From Marivivens donghaensis (lineage in GTDB: Bacteria; Pseudomonadota; Alphaproteobacteria; Rhodobacterales; Rhodobacteraceae): a stretch of DNA of 64,000 nt. Under the pieces are notes generated by a model, which searched no databases, was not told the origin of the DNA, and worked only from the letters and a program-made list of their open reading frames with translations. Made by a program: the position numbers and the translations under genes. Where the stretch lies: the NCBI RefSeq assembly GCF_030410045.1, contig NZ_JAUFRA010000001.1, forward strand, positions 62,001-126,000, read 5' to 3'. Shown piece by piece: positions 27,173-36,581 of the stretch (positions are counted from its first letter, which is position 1; every line of letters begins with the position of its first letter).

Positions 27173-27973
27173 GTGTCCACACTCATCGTAATCCCAGCAC
27201 GGTTTGCGTCCACCCGCTATCCGGGGAAGCCTCTTGTTAAGCTAAAAGGCGCAACGGGTGAAGCGAAAAGCCTGATCAAGCGCAGCTGGGAAGCCGCGAT
27301 GATGGTTCAAGGCGTGGACAAGGTTGTCGTTGCAACTGACGACGACCGCATTCGCGAGGCTGCGGAAGCGTTCGGTGCCGAGGTCGTTATGACCTCTGAG
27401 TCCTGCCAGAACGGCACAGAGCGTTGCGCCGAAGCGTTTGATAAACTGGGCGGCGGTTACGATGTTGTTGTGAACCTTCAAGGTGACGCACCACTGACCC
27501 CGCATTGGTTCGTAGAAGAGCTGATCAAGGGCCTCAAGGCGAGCCCCGTTGCCGAAGTTGCGACACCTGTTCTGCGGACCGAAGGTGAAGCTCTCAACGG
27601 GTTCCTTGAAGATCGCCGCGCTGGGCGTGTTGGTGGCACGACCGCTGTGTTCGGCATCGACTATAACGCACTCTATTTCAGCAAAGAGGTCATTCCCTAC
27701 ACTGGCAAGACTTACGCTGATGACGAAGAAACACCCGTTTTCCACCACGTCGGTGTCTATGCCTATCGTCCTTCGGCTTTGGCTGCTTACCCGCGCTGGG
27801 CTGCTGGCCCGTTGGAAAAACTGGAAGGGCTTGAGCAGCTACGTTTCCTTGAACGTGGCGTGCATGTTCTCTGCGTTGAGGTCGAAGCCCGTGGTCGCCA
27901 ATTCTGGGAATTGAATAACCCCGAAGACGTGCCGCGCATCGAAGCGATGCTCAAGAAAATGGGAGCGGCGTGA
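27173..27973 (+). CDS. kdsB: 3-deoxy-manno-octulosonate cytidylyltransferase
   Basis: A 266-residue CMP-Kdo synthetase. It has the nucleotide-binding N-terminus VIPARFASTRYPGKPL, VVVATDDDRI, the QNGTERCAEA motif (family: SGTDR) and NLQGDAP. It activates Kdo for lipid A core or capsule linker synthesis. The GTG start follows the cysQ stop with no gap, and the stop overlaps the next start (GTGA), so the three genes form an operon. The S-to-N change in the usual SGT motif is typical of the capsule-cluster (KpsU-like) branch as far as I recall. Confidence 0.9.
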   Translation: MSTLIVIPARFASTRYPGKPLVKLKGATGEAKSLIKRSWEAAMMVQGVDKVVVATDDDRIREAAEAFGAEVVMTSESCQNGTERCAEAFDKLGGGYDVVVNLQGDAPLTPHWFVEELIKGLKASPVAEVATPVLRTEGEALNGFLEDRRAGRVGGTTAVFGIDYNALYFSKEVIPYTGKTYADDEETPVFHHVGVYAYRPSALAAYPRWAAGPLEKLEGLEQLRFLERGVHVLCVEVEARGRQFWELNNPEDVPRIEAMLKKMGAA

Positions 27974-29208
27974 GCGCGGCTCCTGTCAGCGTAATTGTCG
28001 TCAGCCGCGACCGCCCGCAGCATTTGCGGCGGTGCGTGAAGGGGCTGATGCAGCTATTGCACCCGAATTTCGAAATCGTTGTGGTCGCGGATCAACGCGG
28101 CTGCGAAGAGATGGCAGCGGGTGGATTTGCGAAAAGCATCAAGTTGATCCCGTTCGATGAGGCCAACATTGCTGCAGCGCGCAATGCAGGGCTTGAGGTG
28201 GCGGCAGGGACCATCGTCGCGTTTATCGATGACGATGCGATCCTAGAGCCGACGTGGCTCGACCACCTCGTCGGACCAATAGCGAGCCGTCAGGCCGTTG
28301 CTGCTGGGGGCTATGTGCGCGGTCGCAATGGAATTTCTTTTCAATGGAAAGCCCGCGACGTGCGTCCGAACGGGTGGTCAGAGGAACTGCTTCTCGACAG
28401 TGATGATCCGATTTGTGTTGAAGGTTCAGCACAGCAAGGAATCAAAACCGAAGGCACGAATATGGCCTTTGATCGCGATGTACTCTGCAAGCTAGGTGGC
28501 TTTGATCCTGCGTTTCAGTTCTATTTGGACGAAACAGACCTGAACATGCGTCTGGCAGGATTGGAAATGACAACAGCGATTGTGCCTCGTGCTCAGGTTC
28601 ATCATGGTTTCGCAGCCAGTGATAAGCGCCGTGAGGACCGTGCGCCGACAACGCTTTTTCCAATCGGTCGGAGCCTGAAGGTTTTCCTGCGCAAGCACTT
28701 GCCCGAGGCGAAGCACGGTCCGGTCATCTACTCCGAAGTCAAAGCGCAACGCCGCCGACTGATTGAACATATGATCGCAGGCCGGATTGAGCCGAAGGAT
28801 GTGTCAGTGCTCATGGCGACGATGACCCAAGGTCTGCTTGAGGGTGAAACCGCGAATATCGCTCCACTAGCGCCTATTTCGCCGTCAAAAGAGCCGTTCT
28901 TGAAGTTTGAAAAAGACGTCGGCGATGCAGGGCACATGGCGTTGGTCGGGCGTTGGTATTCCTGGTCTCGGGTCAAGGCAGCTGCGCGAATGGCTCGCGA
29001 AGAAGGCTACCGCGTGACTGTGTTCCGCTACAGCCTAACGGCTCTGTTCCATCACGTTCGGTTCCAAGAAGACGGTATCTGGTTACAACGCGGTGGATTG
29101 TTTGGTCGCTCTGATCGGTCAGATCCTATGTTCCGTCTGTGGACAAAAAAGTCACGAACCGCACATGAAATGAGCCGATTGGCTGGGATCAGAGACAAAT
29201 TTCCGTAG
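27970..29208 (+). CDS. Glycosyltransferase family 2
   Basis: A 412-residue protein. The GT-A domain covers about 1-240: VSVIVVSRDRPQHLRRC, DEANIAAARNAGL, then the metal-binding FIDDDAIL, KTEGTNMAFDRDVL and DETDLNMRLA. The C-terminal 170 residues are not recognised and may bind a partner or the acceptor. It probably adds a sugar to a surface polysaccharide or lipid A core in the cytoplasm. It is coupled to kdsB by the GTGA overlap. Confidence 0.82.
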   Translation: MSAAPVSVIVVSRDRPQHLRRCVKGLMQLLHPNFEIVVVADQRGCEEMAAGGFAKSIKLIPFDEANIAAARNAGLEVAAGTIVAFIDDDAILEPTWLDHLVGPIASRQAVAAGGYVRGRNGISFQWKARDVRPNGWSEELLLDSDDPICVEGSAQQGIKTEGTNMAFDRDVLCKLGGFDPAFQFYLDETDLNMRLAGLEMTTAIVPRAQVHHGFAASDKRREDRAPTTLFPIGRSLKVFLRKHLPEAKHGPVIYSEVKAQRRRLIEHMIAGRIEPKDVSVLMATMTQGLLEGETANIAPLAPISPSKEPFLKFEKDVGDAGHMALVGRWYSWSRVKAAARMAREEGYRVTVFRYSLTALFHHVRFQEDGIWLQRGGLFGRSDRSDPMFRLWTKKSRTAHEMSRLAGIRDKFP

Positions 29209-29335
29209 CAATGGGCTGAAACGTGCCGAGCGTGTCGATACTGTTACTTATTGTGAATAAGGCGATGTGAACGGCATTTTTGTTGTGATAGGCGGCAGCT
29301 GTTAAAAAATTTAGCCAAGTTAATTGGAGTACGAC

Positions 29336-30229
29336 ATGAGCAGAAAAGTAACCAAAGCGATTTTCCCGGTTGCTGGTCTCGGAACGCGGTTTTTGCCCGC
29401 AACCAAATCGGTCCCGAAAGAGATTATGACTCTCGTGGATCGTCCATTGATCCAATACGCGATCGATGAGGCCCGCGAGGCAGGTATTACCGATTTCATC
29501 TTCGTTACGTCCAAAGGGAAATCTGCGCTCGAAGATTATTTTGACCGCTCGGTCGAGCTGGAAACTGATCTTGAAGCGAAGGGCAAACATGAACTGCTCG
29601 ACGTTTTGAAGAGCACCTACATGGAAAGCGGCGCGATTGCGTATATTCGTCAGCACCGTGCTTTGGGTCTGGGTCACGCGGTCTGGTGTGCCCGTCGTTT
29701 GATTGGCGATGAACCCTTTGCTGTAATGCTGCCTGACGACGTGATCGCGGCTGATAAACCCTGCCTGAAGCAAATGGTTGAAGCCTACGAAGAAACGGGC
29801 GGCTGCATGGTTGCCGCGATGGAAGTCCCGCAGGAGAAGGCGTCGTCCTACGGTCTTTTGGATGTCAAAGCTGATATGGGTTCGGTTGTTTCGGTCAAGA
29901 ACATGGTTGAAAAGCCAAAGCCGGAGGATGCGCCATCCAACCTCGCCGTTATTGGCCGTTATATTCTGACCCCCGACGTGATGCGGAACCTTGAGACCAT
30001 CGATCGTGGCGCGGGTGGTGAATTGCAGCTAACCGATGCGATCGCCGAAGAGCTACGTCAGAACCGCAATGTGTTTGGCTATCGTTTCGAAGGCCAACGC
30101 TTTGACTGCGGTTCTAAGGCAGGCTTCTTGCAGGCAACTGTTGCGTTTGGTCTTGCTCGGTCGGACCTTCGCGGTGAATTCGAAACGTATCTTGATGATC
30201 TCTACGCGGTTCGTCAGGCCCAACTTTAA
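29336..30229 (+). CDS. galU: UTP-glucose-1-phosphate uridylyltransferase
   Basis: A 297-residue GalU. It has the nucleotide-binding loop IFPVAGLGTRFLPATKSVPKE with the catalytic Lys, DRPLIQYAIDEA, and LPDDVI for Mg2+ and substrate. It makes UDP-glucose for polysaccharides and glycolipids. The ATG at 29336 begins MSRKVTKAIFP; an upstream in-frame ATG gives four extra residues. galE follows after 11 bases, so UDP-glucose and UDP-galactose production are linked. Confidence 0.95.
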   Translation: MSRKVTKAIFPVAGLGTRFLPATKSVPKEIMTLVDRPLIQYAIDEAREAGITDFIFVTSKGKSALEDYFDRSVELETDLEAKGKHELLDVLKSTYMESGAIAYIRQHRALGLGHAVWCARRLIGDEPFAVMLPDDVIAADKPCLKQMVEAYEETGGCMVAAMEVPQEKASSYGLLDVKADMGSVVSVKNMVEKPKPEDAPSNLAVIGRYILTPDVMRNLETIDRGAGGELQLTDAIAEELRQNRNVFGYRFEGQRFDCGSKAGFLQATVAFGLARSDLRGEFETYLDDLYAVRQAQL

Positions 30230-30240
30230 GGGCGAAGTTT

Positions 30241-31224
30241 ATGACAACTGTTCTGGTAACGGGTGGAGCGGGCTATATCGGCTCGCACGCGTGTAAGGCG
30301 CTCAAGGCGGCGGGTTATACGCCCGTCACCTTTGATAACTTGATCACGGGTTGGGAAGACGCCGTAAAATTCGGTCCATTTGAACGCGGTGATTTGCTTG
30401 ATCGCACGCGTTTGGACGAGGTTTTTGCAAAGCATAAACCCGTTGCCGTGATGCATTTCGCTGCGCTGAGCCAAGTTGGCGATAGCATGAAAGACCCGGG
30501 TAGCTATTGGCGCAACAACGTTAGCGGGTCTCTGAACCTGATTGAGGCCGCTGTCGATGCGGGTTGTATGCAGTTCGTATTTTCGTCGACCTGTGCCACC
30601 TATGGCGAACAGGATGGTGTGACGCTCGACGAAACCTGTGTTCAGCAGCCGATCAACGCCTATGGCGCATCGAAGCGCGCCATTGAGGATATGTTGGTCA
30701 ATTTTGGTCAGAGCCATGGCCTGCGGTCAGTGATTTTCCGATATTTCAACGTCGCGGGCGCCGATCCTGAAGCTGAGGTTGGCGAATTCCACCAGCCAGA
30801 GACGCACCTCATTCCGCTCATGTTGGACGCGATTGACGGTAAGCGCGCGGCGTTGACGATCTTTGGCACCGATTACGATACGCCTGATGGCACCTGCATT
30901 CGTGACTATGTTCACGTTTGCGATCTCGTTGATGCGCATGTGTTGGGCGTTAAGTGGCTCGAAGATGGCAAAGATGGTCGGGTGTTCAATTTAGGCACCG
31001 GCAGCGGCTTTTCCGTCCGCGAGGTCGTGGCGCATTCTGCCGAGGTCACGAACAAAGAGGTCCCGATGATCGAAGGGGATCGTCGACCCGGTGATGCAAC
31101 GAAATTGGTATCAGGTAGCACGCGTGCAATTGAGGAGTTGGGTTGGGCGCCGTCTCGGTCTACACTTCGTCAAATGATTACAGACGCGTGGCGTTGGCAC
31201 CAAAGTGGACACTATAATAAATAA
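30241..31224 (+). CDS. galE: UDP-glucose 4-epimerase
   Basis: A 327-residue extended SDR. The NAD motif VTGGAGYIGSHACK is at the N-terminus. The catalytic Ser lies in FSSTCATYG, and Tyr-x-x-x-Lys in YGASKRA. GTDYDTPDGTCIRDYVHV is the GalE signature. It interconverts UDP-glucose and UDP-galactose. It is directly downstream of galU, and its end overlaps the next glycosyltransferase by 20 bases. Confidence 0.95.
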   Translation: MTTVLVTGGAGYIGSHACKALKAAGYTPVTFDNLITGWEDAVKFGPFERGDLLDRTRLDEVFAKHKPVAVMHFAALSQVGDSMKDPGSYWRNNVSGSLNLIEAAVDAGCMQFVFSSTCATYGEQDGVTLDETCVQQPINAYGASKRAIEDMLVNFGQSHGLRSVIFRYFNVAGADPEAEVGEFHQPETHLIPLMLDAIDGKRAALTIFGTDYDTPDGTCIRDYVHVCDLVDAHVLGVKWLEDGKDGRVFNLGTGSGFSVREVVAHSAEVTNKEVPMIEGDRRPGDATKLVSGSTRAIEELGWAPSRSTLRQMITDAWRWHQSGHYNK

Positions 31225-32431
31225 CGCTTCAGGCAGGGTTCTGGACATCACACGTCTGGTTGGGCGTGCGGGTCGAGTCCTGACGGGTGTTGATCGTGTC
31301 GAACTAGCGTATCTGCGCCGTTTCCTAGCGGATGATGTCCCCTGCTATTTCATCGCCCGAACGTCCTATGGATATGTTTTGCTGGATCGTTCTGGTGGGC
31401 AATCCATTCTTCGGGCGACGTTGAAAGGTGAGTGGGGGCAATCAGACCTTCTTTCGCGTCTTAGGTTCAAGATGCCAAAGCGTGTTCAGGCAGCTCAAAG
31501 CTTTGTTCGCAAGCATCGTGTGGCCCGTTGTGGACGAAGCCGATTGGCGTTGATGTTATCAGAGCATCTGCCCAAAGGTGTCGATCTCTACATTGTTGGG
31601 CATACGAATTTGGAGTTCGAATTCGTTTCTGCGTTCAAGTTAAGCGTCGATGCGCGTGTCCACGTGATGATCCACGATACGATCCCGTTGGATTATCCAG
31701 AGGTTCAGCGTCCGCAAACCGTCACCGACTTCAATCGGCAACTGCGTGTCGTGTCCGAAGAAGCCGACCGTGTGATCGCAGTGTCCAAGGTCACGAACGA
31801 TAGCCTCACACCACATTTGCAGCGGCACGGGCGTGTTCCGCCGATCATTGTGGCGCATCCAGGTATTGACCCCGTGATGCCGCGGTATGCTGAAATTCCG
31901 CCAGATCTTGATCTGTCTCGGCCGTATTTCGTGACAGTCGGCACCATTGAACCACGGAAGTATCATTCTCTCTTGCTTGAGGTTTGGGAGTCTTTGGATA
32001 CCGAAGAGCGACCTCTTTTGCTGATCTGTGGCAACCGTGGTTGGCTGAACCAAACGGTCTTTGAGGCTTTGGATCGTGGTGTGCCCGATGTGATCGAAGT
32101 GCCCGATCTAAGCGATTCTGCTCTCGCGGCGGTCGTGCATGGTTCTAAGGGGATGCTCTTTCCGTCGATTGCAGAAGGTTTCGGGATGCCCCCAATTGAA
32201 GCTGCCGCGCTGGGCACGCCTGTCGTTTGCGCAGATTTACCCGTTTACCGCGAAACCTTGGGTGATCGGATTGTTTACCTAGACCCACAAGATAACTATT
32301 CTTGGCGGGAAACCGTTAACGAATTAAAGACAAACGAAGACGGGGAGCGGGTTGCCTACGTATCATTGCCAAAGTGGGACGATCACTTTGCGGCTGTGTT
32401 GGGAGTAGCGACAGCTTCGCTTGAAAGCTGA
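31205..32431 (+). CDS. Glycosyltransferase family 4 (GT-B fold)
   Basis: A 408-residue protein. The C-terminal domain has the family 4 pattern: YFVTVGTIEPRKYHSLLLEVW (about 240-260), LLICGNRGW, and the donor-binding EGFGMPPIEAAALGTPVV (about 320-337). The N-terminus VLDITRLVGRAGRVLTGVDR is of the type seen in capsule or exopolysaccharide transferases. The GTG at 31205 overlaps galE by 20 bases and has no strong ribosome-binding site, so coupling or a slightly later start is possible. Substrates are unknown. Confidence 0.8.
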   Translation: MDTIINNASGRVLDITRLVGRAGRVLTGVDRVELAYLRRFLADDVPCYFIARTSYGYVLLDRSGGQSILRATLKGEWGQSDLLSRLRFKMPKRVQAAQSFVRKHRVARCGRSRLALMLSEHLPKGVDLYIVGHTNLEFEFVSAFKLSVDARVHVMIHDTIPLDYPEVQRPQTVTDFNRQLRVVSEEADRVIAVSKVTNDSLTPHLQRHGRVPPIIVAHPGIDPVMPRYAEIPPDLDLSRPYFVTVGTIEPRKYHSLLLEVWESLDTEERPLLLICGNRGWLNQTVFEALDRGVPDVIEVPDLSDSALAAVVHGSKGMLFPSIAEGFGMPPIEAAALGTPVVCADLPVYRETLGDRIVYLDPQDNYSWRETVNELKTNEDGERVAYVSLPKWDDHFAAVLGVATASLES

Positions 32432-32448
32432 CTAGGTAAGGGGCCGTT

Positions 32449-33459
32449 TTGGGGCTTTGGAGATCATACAGGCTAAGGGTTCAGCGTCGCCGCTGGCTCG
32501 TTCGTGCGCTGCGCAAGCGTCACGAACTTACGCCTATCGCAGATCGCACCTCTCAAATCCGCAAAAGCGACATCCTGCTTGTCTCGACGCTGCGCAACGA
32601 AGACGTGCGGTTGCCGTATTTCCTGCAGTATTACCGTGACCTCGGCGTTAACCACTTTCTGATGATCGACAACGATAGCGATGATGGTGGGCGAGAGTAT
32701 CTTGCGGATCAGTCGGACGTTTCGATTTGGTCGACGGGTAAAAGCTATAAGCGGTCCCGCTTTGGCATCGACTGGGTGAACTGGCTGTTGATGCGCTACG
32801 GCCACGGGCATTGGACTTTGGTCGTCGATCCAGACGAACTGTTTGTTTTCCCGTTCTGCGATACGCGACCTATTCGCGCTTTGACCGATTGGCTAGACGC
32901 GTCATCGATCAAATCGTTCTCGGCCATGTTGTTGGATATGTACCCGAAGGGGCCTATTTCGGCGATCCCATACCGCCGCGGTGATGACCCCCTAGAGATC
33001 GCAAACTGGTTTGATAGCGGAAATTACGCCATCCAGCGGAACCCGTCATTCGGCAACCTTTGGATCCAAGGTGGTCCACGGGCGCGGGCGTTTTTCCAAG
33101 ATAACCCAGAGCGTGCACCCGCGTTGAATAAAGTTCCACTGGTCAAATGGGATCGTCGTTACGCCTATGTCAGCAGCACTCACATGCTGCTCCCGCGTGG
33201 CCTGAACCTCGTTTACGATGAATGGGGTGGCGAAAAGGCATCGGGCATTCTGCTCCATACAAAGTTCCTCGATACGCTGACCGTGAAAGCCCACGAGGAA
33301 CTCGCGCGTAAACAACATTACGCGGCGAGCCACGAATATAAGGCCTACGTCGCAGGGCTACAGGACAACACCGATTTGTGGTGCAAGTGGTCCGAAAAAT
33401 ACATCAACTGGCGTCAGCTCGAAATTCTGGGCCTTATGTCCAAGGGGAACTGGGCATGA
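32449..33459 (+). CDS. Glycosyltransferase family 2-like protein
   Basis: A 336-residue protein starting at TTG 32449, with AAGGGG upstream. It shows the glycosyltransferase family 2-like pattern LVSTLRNEDVRLPYFLQYYRDLGVNHFLMIDNDSDDG near residues 44-80, and WTLVVDPDELFVFP as the metal site. It is a cytoplasmic or membrane-associated sugar transferase, probably for the surface polysaccharide. The stop overlaps the next gene (ATGA), so it is coupled to the Branch-type transferase. Confidence 0.78.
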   Translation: MGLWRSYRLRVQRRRWLVRALRKRHELTPIADRTSQIRKSDILLVSTLRNEDVRLPYFLQYYRDLGVNHFLMIDNDSDDGGREYLADQSDVSIWSTGKSYKRSRFGIDWVNWLLMRYGHGHWTLVVDPDELFVFPFCDTRPIRALTDWLDASSIKSFSAMLLDMYPKGPISAIPYRRGDDPLEIANWFDSGNYAIQRNPSFGNLWIQGGPRARAFFQDNPERAPALNKVPLVKWDRRYAYVSSTHMLLPRGLNLVYDEWGGEKASGILLHTKFLDTLTVKAHEELARKQHYAASHEYKAYVAGLQDNTDLWCKWSEKYINWRQLEILGLMSKGNWA

Positions 33460-35153
33460 CGCAGGTTGGGGTAGTTATGCTGGTTCACACCGCGCTGCAT
33501 CGTGCAGAGCAGGTGATCCGCAATTGGGTGAAAAGCGGTTGCCCTGTCGTTGTCCATGTCGACGCCAAGGTGAATAAGGCGCGCTACGACAAATTCGTAA
33601 GTGCCGTGTCGGACATGCCAGAAGTGACTTTCTCGCCCCGTCACAAATGTGAATGGGGAACGTGGGGCATCGTTGCCGCGACCCAAGAGGCCAGCGAAAA
33701 AATCCTGCGGGACCATCCGTCGGTTACGCATGTCTATTTGGCATCTGGCTCGTGCTTGCCTTTGCGGCCCGTTGATGAACTGCACGACTATCTGACCGAA
33801 CGTCCACGCGTTGATTTTATCGAGAGCGCGACAACGGCTGACGTGCCTTGGACAGTCGGCGGGCTTGATCACGAACGTTTCACGCTGCGGTTTCCGTTTT
33901 CGTGGAAGACCCAGCGGCAGTTGTTCGATTTCTACGTGGACCTGCAGCGCCGCGTGAAATTCAAACGTAAAATCCCCAAGGGCATCGTCCCGCATATGGG
34001 GTCGCAATGGTGGTGCCTGACGCGTCAGACGTTGTCTGCGATCCTCGAAGACCCAGATCGACCTACTTATGATCTGTATTTCAAGAAGGTTTGGATCCCC
34101 GACGAGAGCTATTTCCAAACGCTGTCTCGTTTGTATTCACCAAACGTTGAGAGCCGTTCGCTGACCCTGTCGAAATTCGATTTCCAAGGGAAGCCGCACA
34201 TTTTCTACGACGACCACCTGCAGCTTTTGCGGCGGTCTGATTGTTTTGTGGCGCGTAAGATTTGGCCTCATGCGAACCGTTTGTATGACGCCTTCCTTGG
34301 ACCGTCGGCGGGCCTAAAGGCGGCTGAACCGAACCCCGGTAAAATCGATCGAATTTTTGCCCGAGCGGTTGATCGTCGAACCCGTGGTCGCGCGGGTCTT
34401 TACATGCAGAGCCGTTTTCCGAACCAAGACTGGGAAAATGGCGTAACCTGCGGTCCCTATTCGATGTTCGAAGGCTTTACTGAGTTGTTCGAGGATTTCG
34501 AACCTTGGTTGGCGAAGGCGACAGGTGCGCGGGTACACGGTCACTTGTTTGCACCGGAACGGGTTGAGTTCGAGGGGCGTCAGGCGACTTTTGTTGGTGC
34601 ATTGTCGGACTGTCCGAAGTTGCGGGACTACAACACGCGAAGCTTCTTGCGGAGCCTTGTTTGGAATACCCGCGGCGAACGTCAGTGTTTTCAATTCGGC
34701 CCACATGACACCCAAGATATCAGCTGGGACGTTGCGCGTGATCCTAACGCACAGGTCAGTGTTATTTCTGGTGCATGGGCCGTGCCTTTGTTCCAATCGA
34801 ACCGCAACTTTGCAGACCTCCGCGAAGAGGCCGCACGGCTGCAGAGGATCGAAAGCGAACACCTGCTTGCGCTGCGTGCGATTTATACAAAGGCGCGCGT
34901 CCGTATTTGGACCATGGCCGAGTTCATTGAATCGCCGATGGAAGCGCTGCAAACTGTTGTGGACGAAATCACCGGCAAGAACGTCCGTCGTCTGACCGAA
35001 GCCCCCCGGATGGTTGATCTAACAGGCTTTGGGCAGTTCCTACAAAATTTGAAGAATCAGGGGATGCACCCCTACCTCATGGGCGATTTTCCAGTCGATT
35101 CCGTGGCCACGAATGAACCGCGCAGTGCGCGAAAACCCTATTTGGTTCGGTAG
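33456..35153 (+). CDS. Core-2/I-Branching type glycosyltransferase with extra C-terminal domain
   Basis: A 565-residue protein. The N-terminal 260 residues resemble Core-2/I-Branching beta-1,6-N-acetylglucosaminyltransferases: VVMLVHTALHRAEQVI, VVHVDAKVN, YLASGSCLPLRP, GSQWWCLTRQT, and PDESYFQTL. The last 300 residues form a second domain of a type I associate with Rhodobacterales relatives (DUF5928-like); its function is unknown. It lies between a family 2 transferase and a sulfotransferase, with an ATGA overlap upstream and three bases downstream, so the three probably act on one glycan. Confidence 0.78.
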   Translation: MTQVGVVMLVHTALHRAEQVIRNWVKSGCPVVVHVDAKVNKARYDKFVSAVSDMPEVTFSPRHKCEWGTWGIVAATQEASEKILRDHPSVTHVYLASGSCLPLRPVDELHDYLTERPRVDFIESATTADVPWTVGGLDHERFTLRFPFSWKTQRQLFDFYVDLQRRVKFKRKIPKGIVPHMGSQWWCLTRQTLSAILEDPDRPTYDLYFKKVWIPDESYFQTLSRLYSPNVESRSLTLSKFDFQGKPHIFYDDHLQLLRRSDCFVARKIWPHANRLYDAFLGPSAGLKAAEPNPGKIDRIFARAVDRRTRGRAGLYMQSRFPNQDWENGVTCGPYSMFEGFTELFEDFEPWLAKATGARVHGHLFAPERVEFEGRQATFVGALSDCPKLRDYNTRSFLRSLVWNTRGERQCFQFGPHDTQDISWDVARDPNAQVSVISGAWAVPLFQSNRNFADLREEAARLQRIESEHLLALRAIYTKARVRIWTMAEFIESPMEALQTVVDEITGKNVRRLTEAPRMVDLTGFGQFLQNLKNQGMHPYLMGDFPVDSVATNEPRSARKPYLVR

Positions 35154-35156
35154 TTT

Positions 35157-36581
35157 ATGTCGAAATTCGATTACTTTATTGTTTTTGCCGAAATGCGAAC
35201 GGGGTCGAATTTCCTCGAAGCGAATTTGAACGCTTTTGAGGGCATTGAATGCCACGGTGAGGCGTTCAACCCGCACTTCATCGGCTACCCGAACAAAGAC
35301 AATATCTTGGGGGTGTCGCAAGCTCAGCGAGACGCAAATGCGAACCATCTGATTGATACGATCAAAGCGCTTTCCGACGGGCTAGGTGGCTTTCGCTATT
35401 TCCACGACCACGATCCGCGCGTTTTGGACATTGCTTTGTCTGATCCGCGTTGTGCAAAGATCGTCCTGACTCGAAATCCTGTCGATAGCTATGTGAGTTG
35501 GAAAATCGCGCAGGCGACGGGGCAGTGGAAGCTTACGAATGTTAAGAACGCTCGATCTGAAACTGTCGCCTTCAATGCCGAAGAGTTCGAAAACCACCTG
35601 ACGGCGTTACAGGAGTTTCAAATCTACCTCCTCAACAGCCTGCAAAAGACGGGTCAAACAGCGTTCTATGTGGCCTACGAGGACCTGCAAGACGTCGATG
35701 TGATGAACGGCCTCGCAGCATTCCTTGGCACTGATGCACGGCTTGAGGCTCTTGACAAGACGCTCAAGAAACAGAACCCAGAGCCGATATCTGAGAAGGT
35801 GAGTAACTTCGATGCGATGGAGCGGGCGCTCACGCGTTTGGATCGGTTCAATCTGTCTCGCACGCCGAACTTTGAACCGCGCCGTGGGGCCATGATCCCG
35901 CAATATATCGCGGCGGCCGAGACGCCATTGATGTATATGCCGATCAAAGGTGGGCCAGAGGCTGCTGTGGCAGAATGGTTAACCTGTTTGGATGGTGCTC
36001 CTGTGATAGAGGGCTTTACCCAGAAAACGGTGCGTCAGTGGAAACGGTCTAATCCTGGCCACAGAGCGTTTACGGTAGTGCGTCATCCCTTGGCACGCGC
36101 CCACGCTGCGTTCTGCACACATATCCTCGGGCTGGATGACGGGCCTGTTTATGGTGAAATTCGCAAGACCCTGCGCCAGATGTTCAAGGTGCCGATTCCA
36201 AAAGACACCCCTCCGAGCGAGGCTTACGACGACTATGCACATCGGGCGGCCTTTTTGTCGTTCCTGAGTTTCCTCAAGGCAAACGTGCAGGCGCAGACGG
36301 CGATCAGGGTCGATAACTCATGGGCCTCTCAATGGGCCGTTGTTCAGGGGTTTTCGAATTTCGCGACGCCAAACATTATCATCCGCGAAGACCAACTTCC
36401 CTTGGATTTGGCATACCTAGCTGCGTCTGTTGGACGTACGGACGCCCCTGATTTTGCATCCCTGACCGACCCTTTCGCGGATCGTTTGGCACGCATCTAT
36501 GACGCAGAATTGGAAAAGGCATCTAACGATGCCTATTCACGCGATTACATGAGTTTTGGTTTTGACGCGTGGCGCGCTTAG
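35157..36581 (+). CDS. Double-domain sulfotransferase
   Basis: A 474-residue protein. The first half has a PAPS 5'-phosphosulfate loop (FAEMRTGSNFLEANL, about 10-24) and a 3'-phosphate motif (KIVLTRNPVDSYVSW, 101-115), as in NodH-type carbohydrate sulfotransferases. The second half repeats the plan in a divergent form: MYMPIKGGPEAAVAEWL near 260, and FTVVRHPLARAHAAF near 305. A fused pair of sulfotransferase domains is unusual. It presumably sulfates the glycan made by the upstream transferases, using PAPS and releasing PAP, which CysQ at 26375 could clear. Its 3' end overlaps ptsN. Confidence 0.75.
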   Translation: MSKFDYFIVFAEMRTGSNFLEANLNAFEGIECHGEAFNPHFIGYPNKDNILGVSQAQRDANANHLIDTIKALSDGLGGFRYFHDHDPRVLDIALSDPRCAKIVLTRNPVDSYVSWKIAQATGQWKLTNVKNARSETVAFNAEEFENHLTALQEFQIYLLNSLQKTGQTAFYVAYEDLQDVDVMNGLAAFLGTDARLEALDKTLKKQNPEPISEKVSNFDAMERALTRLDRFNLSRTPNFEPRRGAMIPQYIAAAETPLMYMPIKGGPEAAVAEWLTCLDGAPVIEGFTQKTVRQWKRSNPGHRAFTVVRHPLARAHAAFCTHILGLDDGPVYGEIRKTLRQMFKVPIPKDTPPSEAYDDYAHRAAFLSFLSFLKANVQAQTAIRVDNSWASQWAVVQGFSNFATPNIIIREDQLPLDLAYLAASVGRTDAPDFASLTDPFADRLARIYDAELEKASNDAYSRDYMSFGFDAWRA

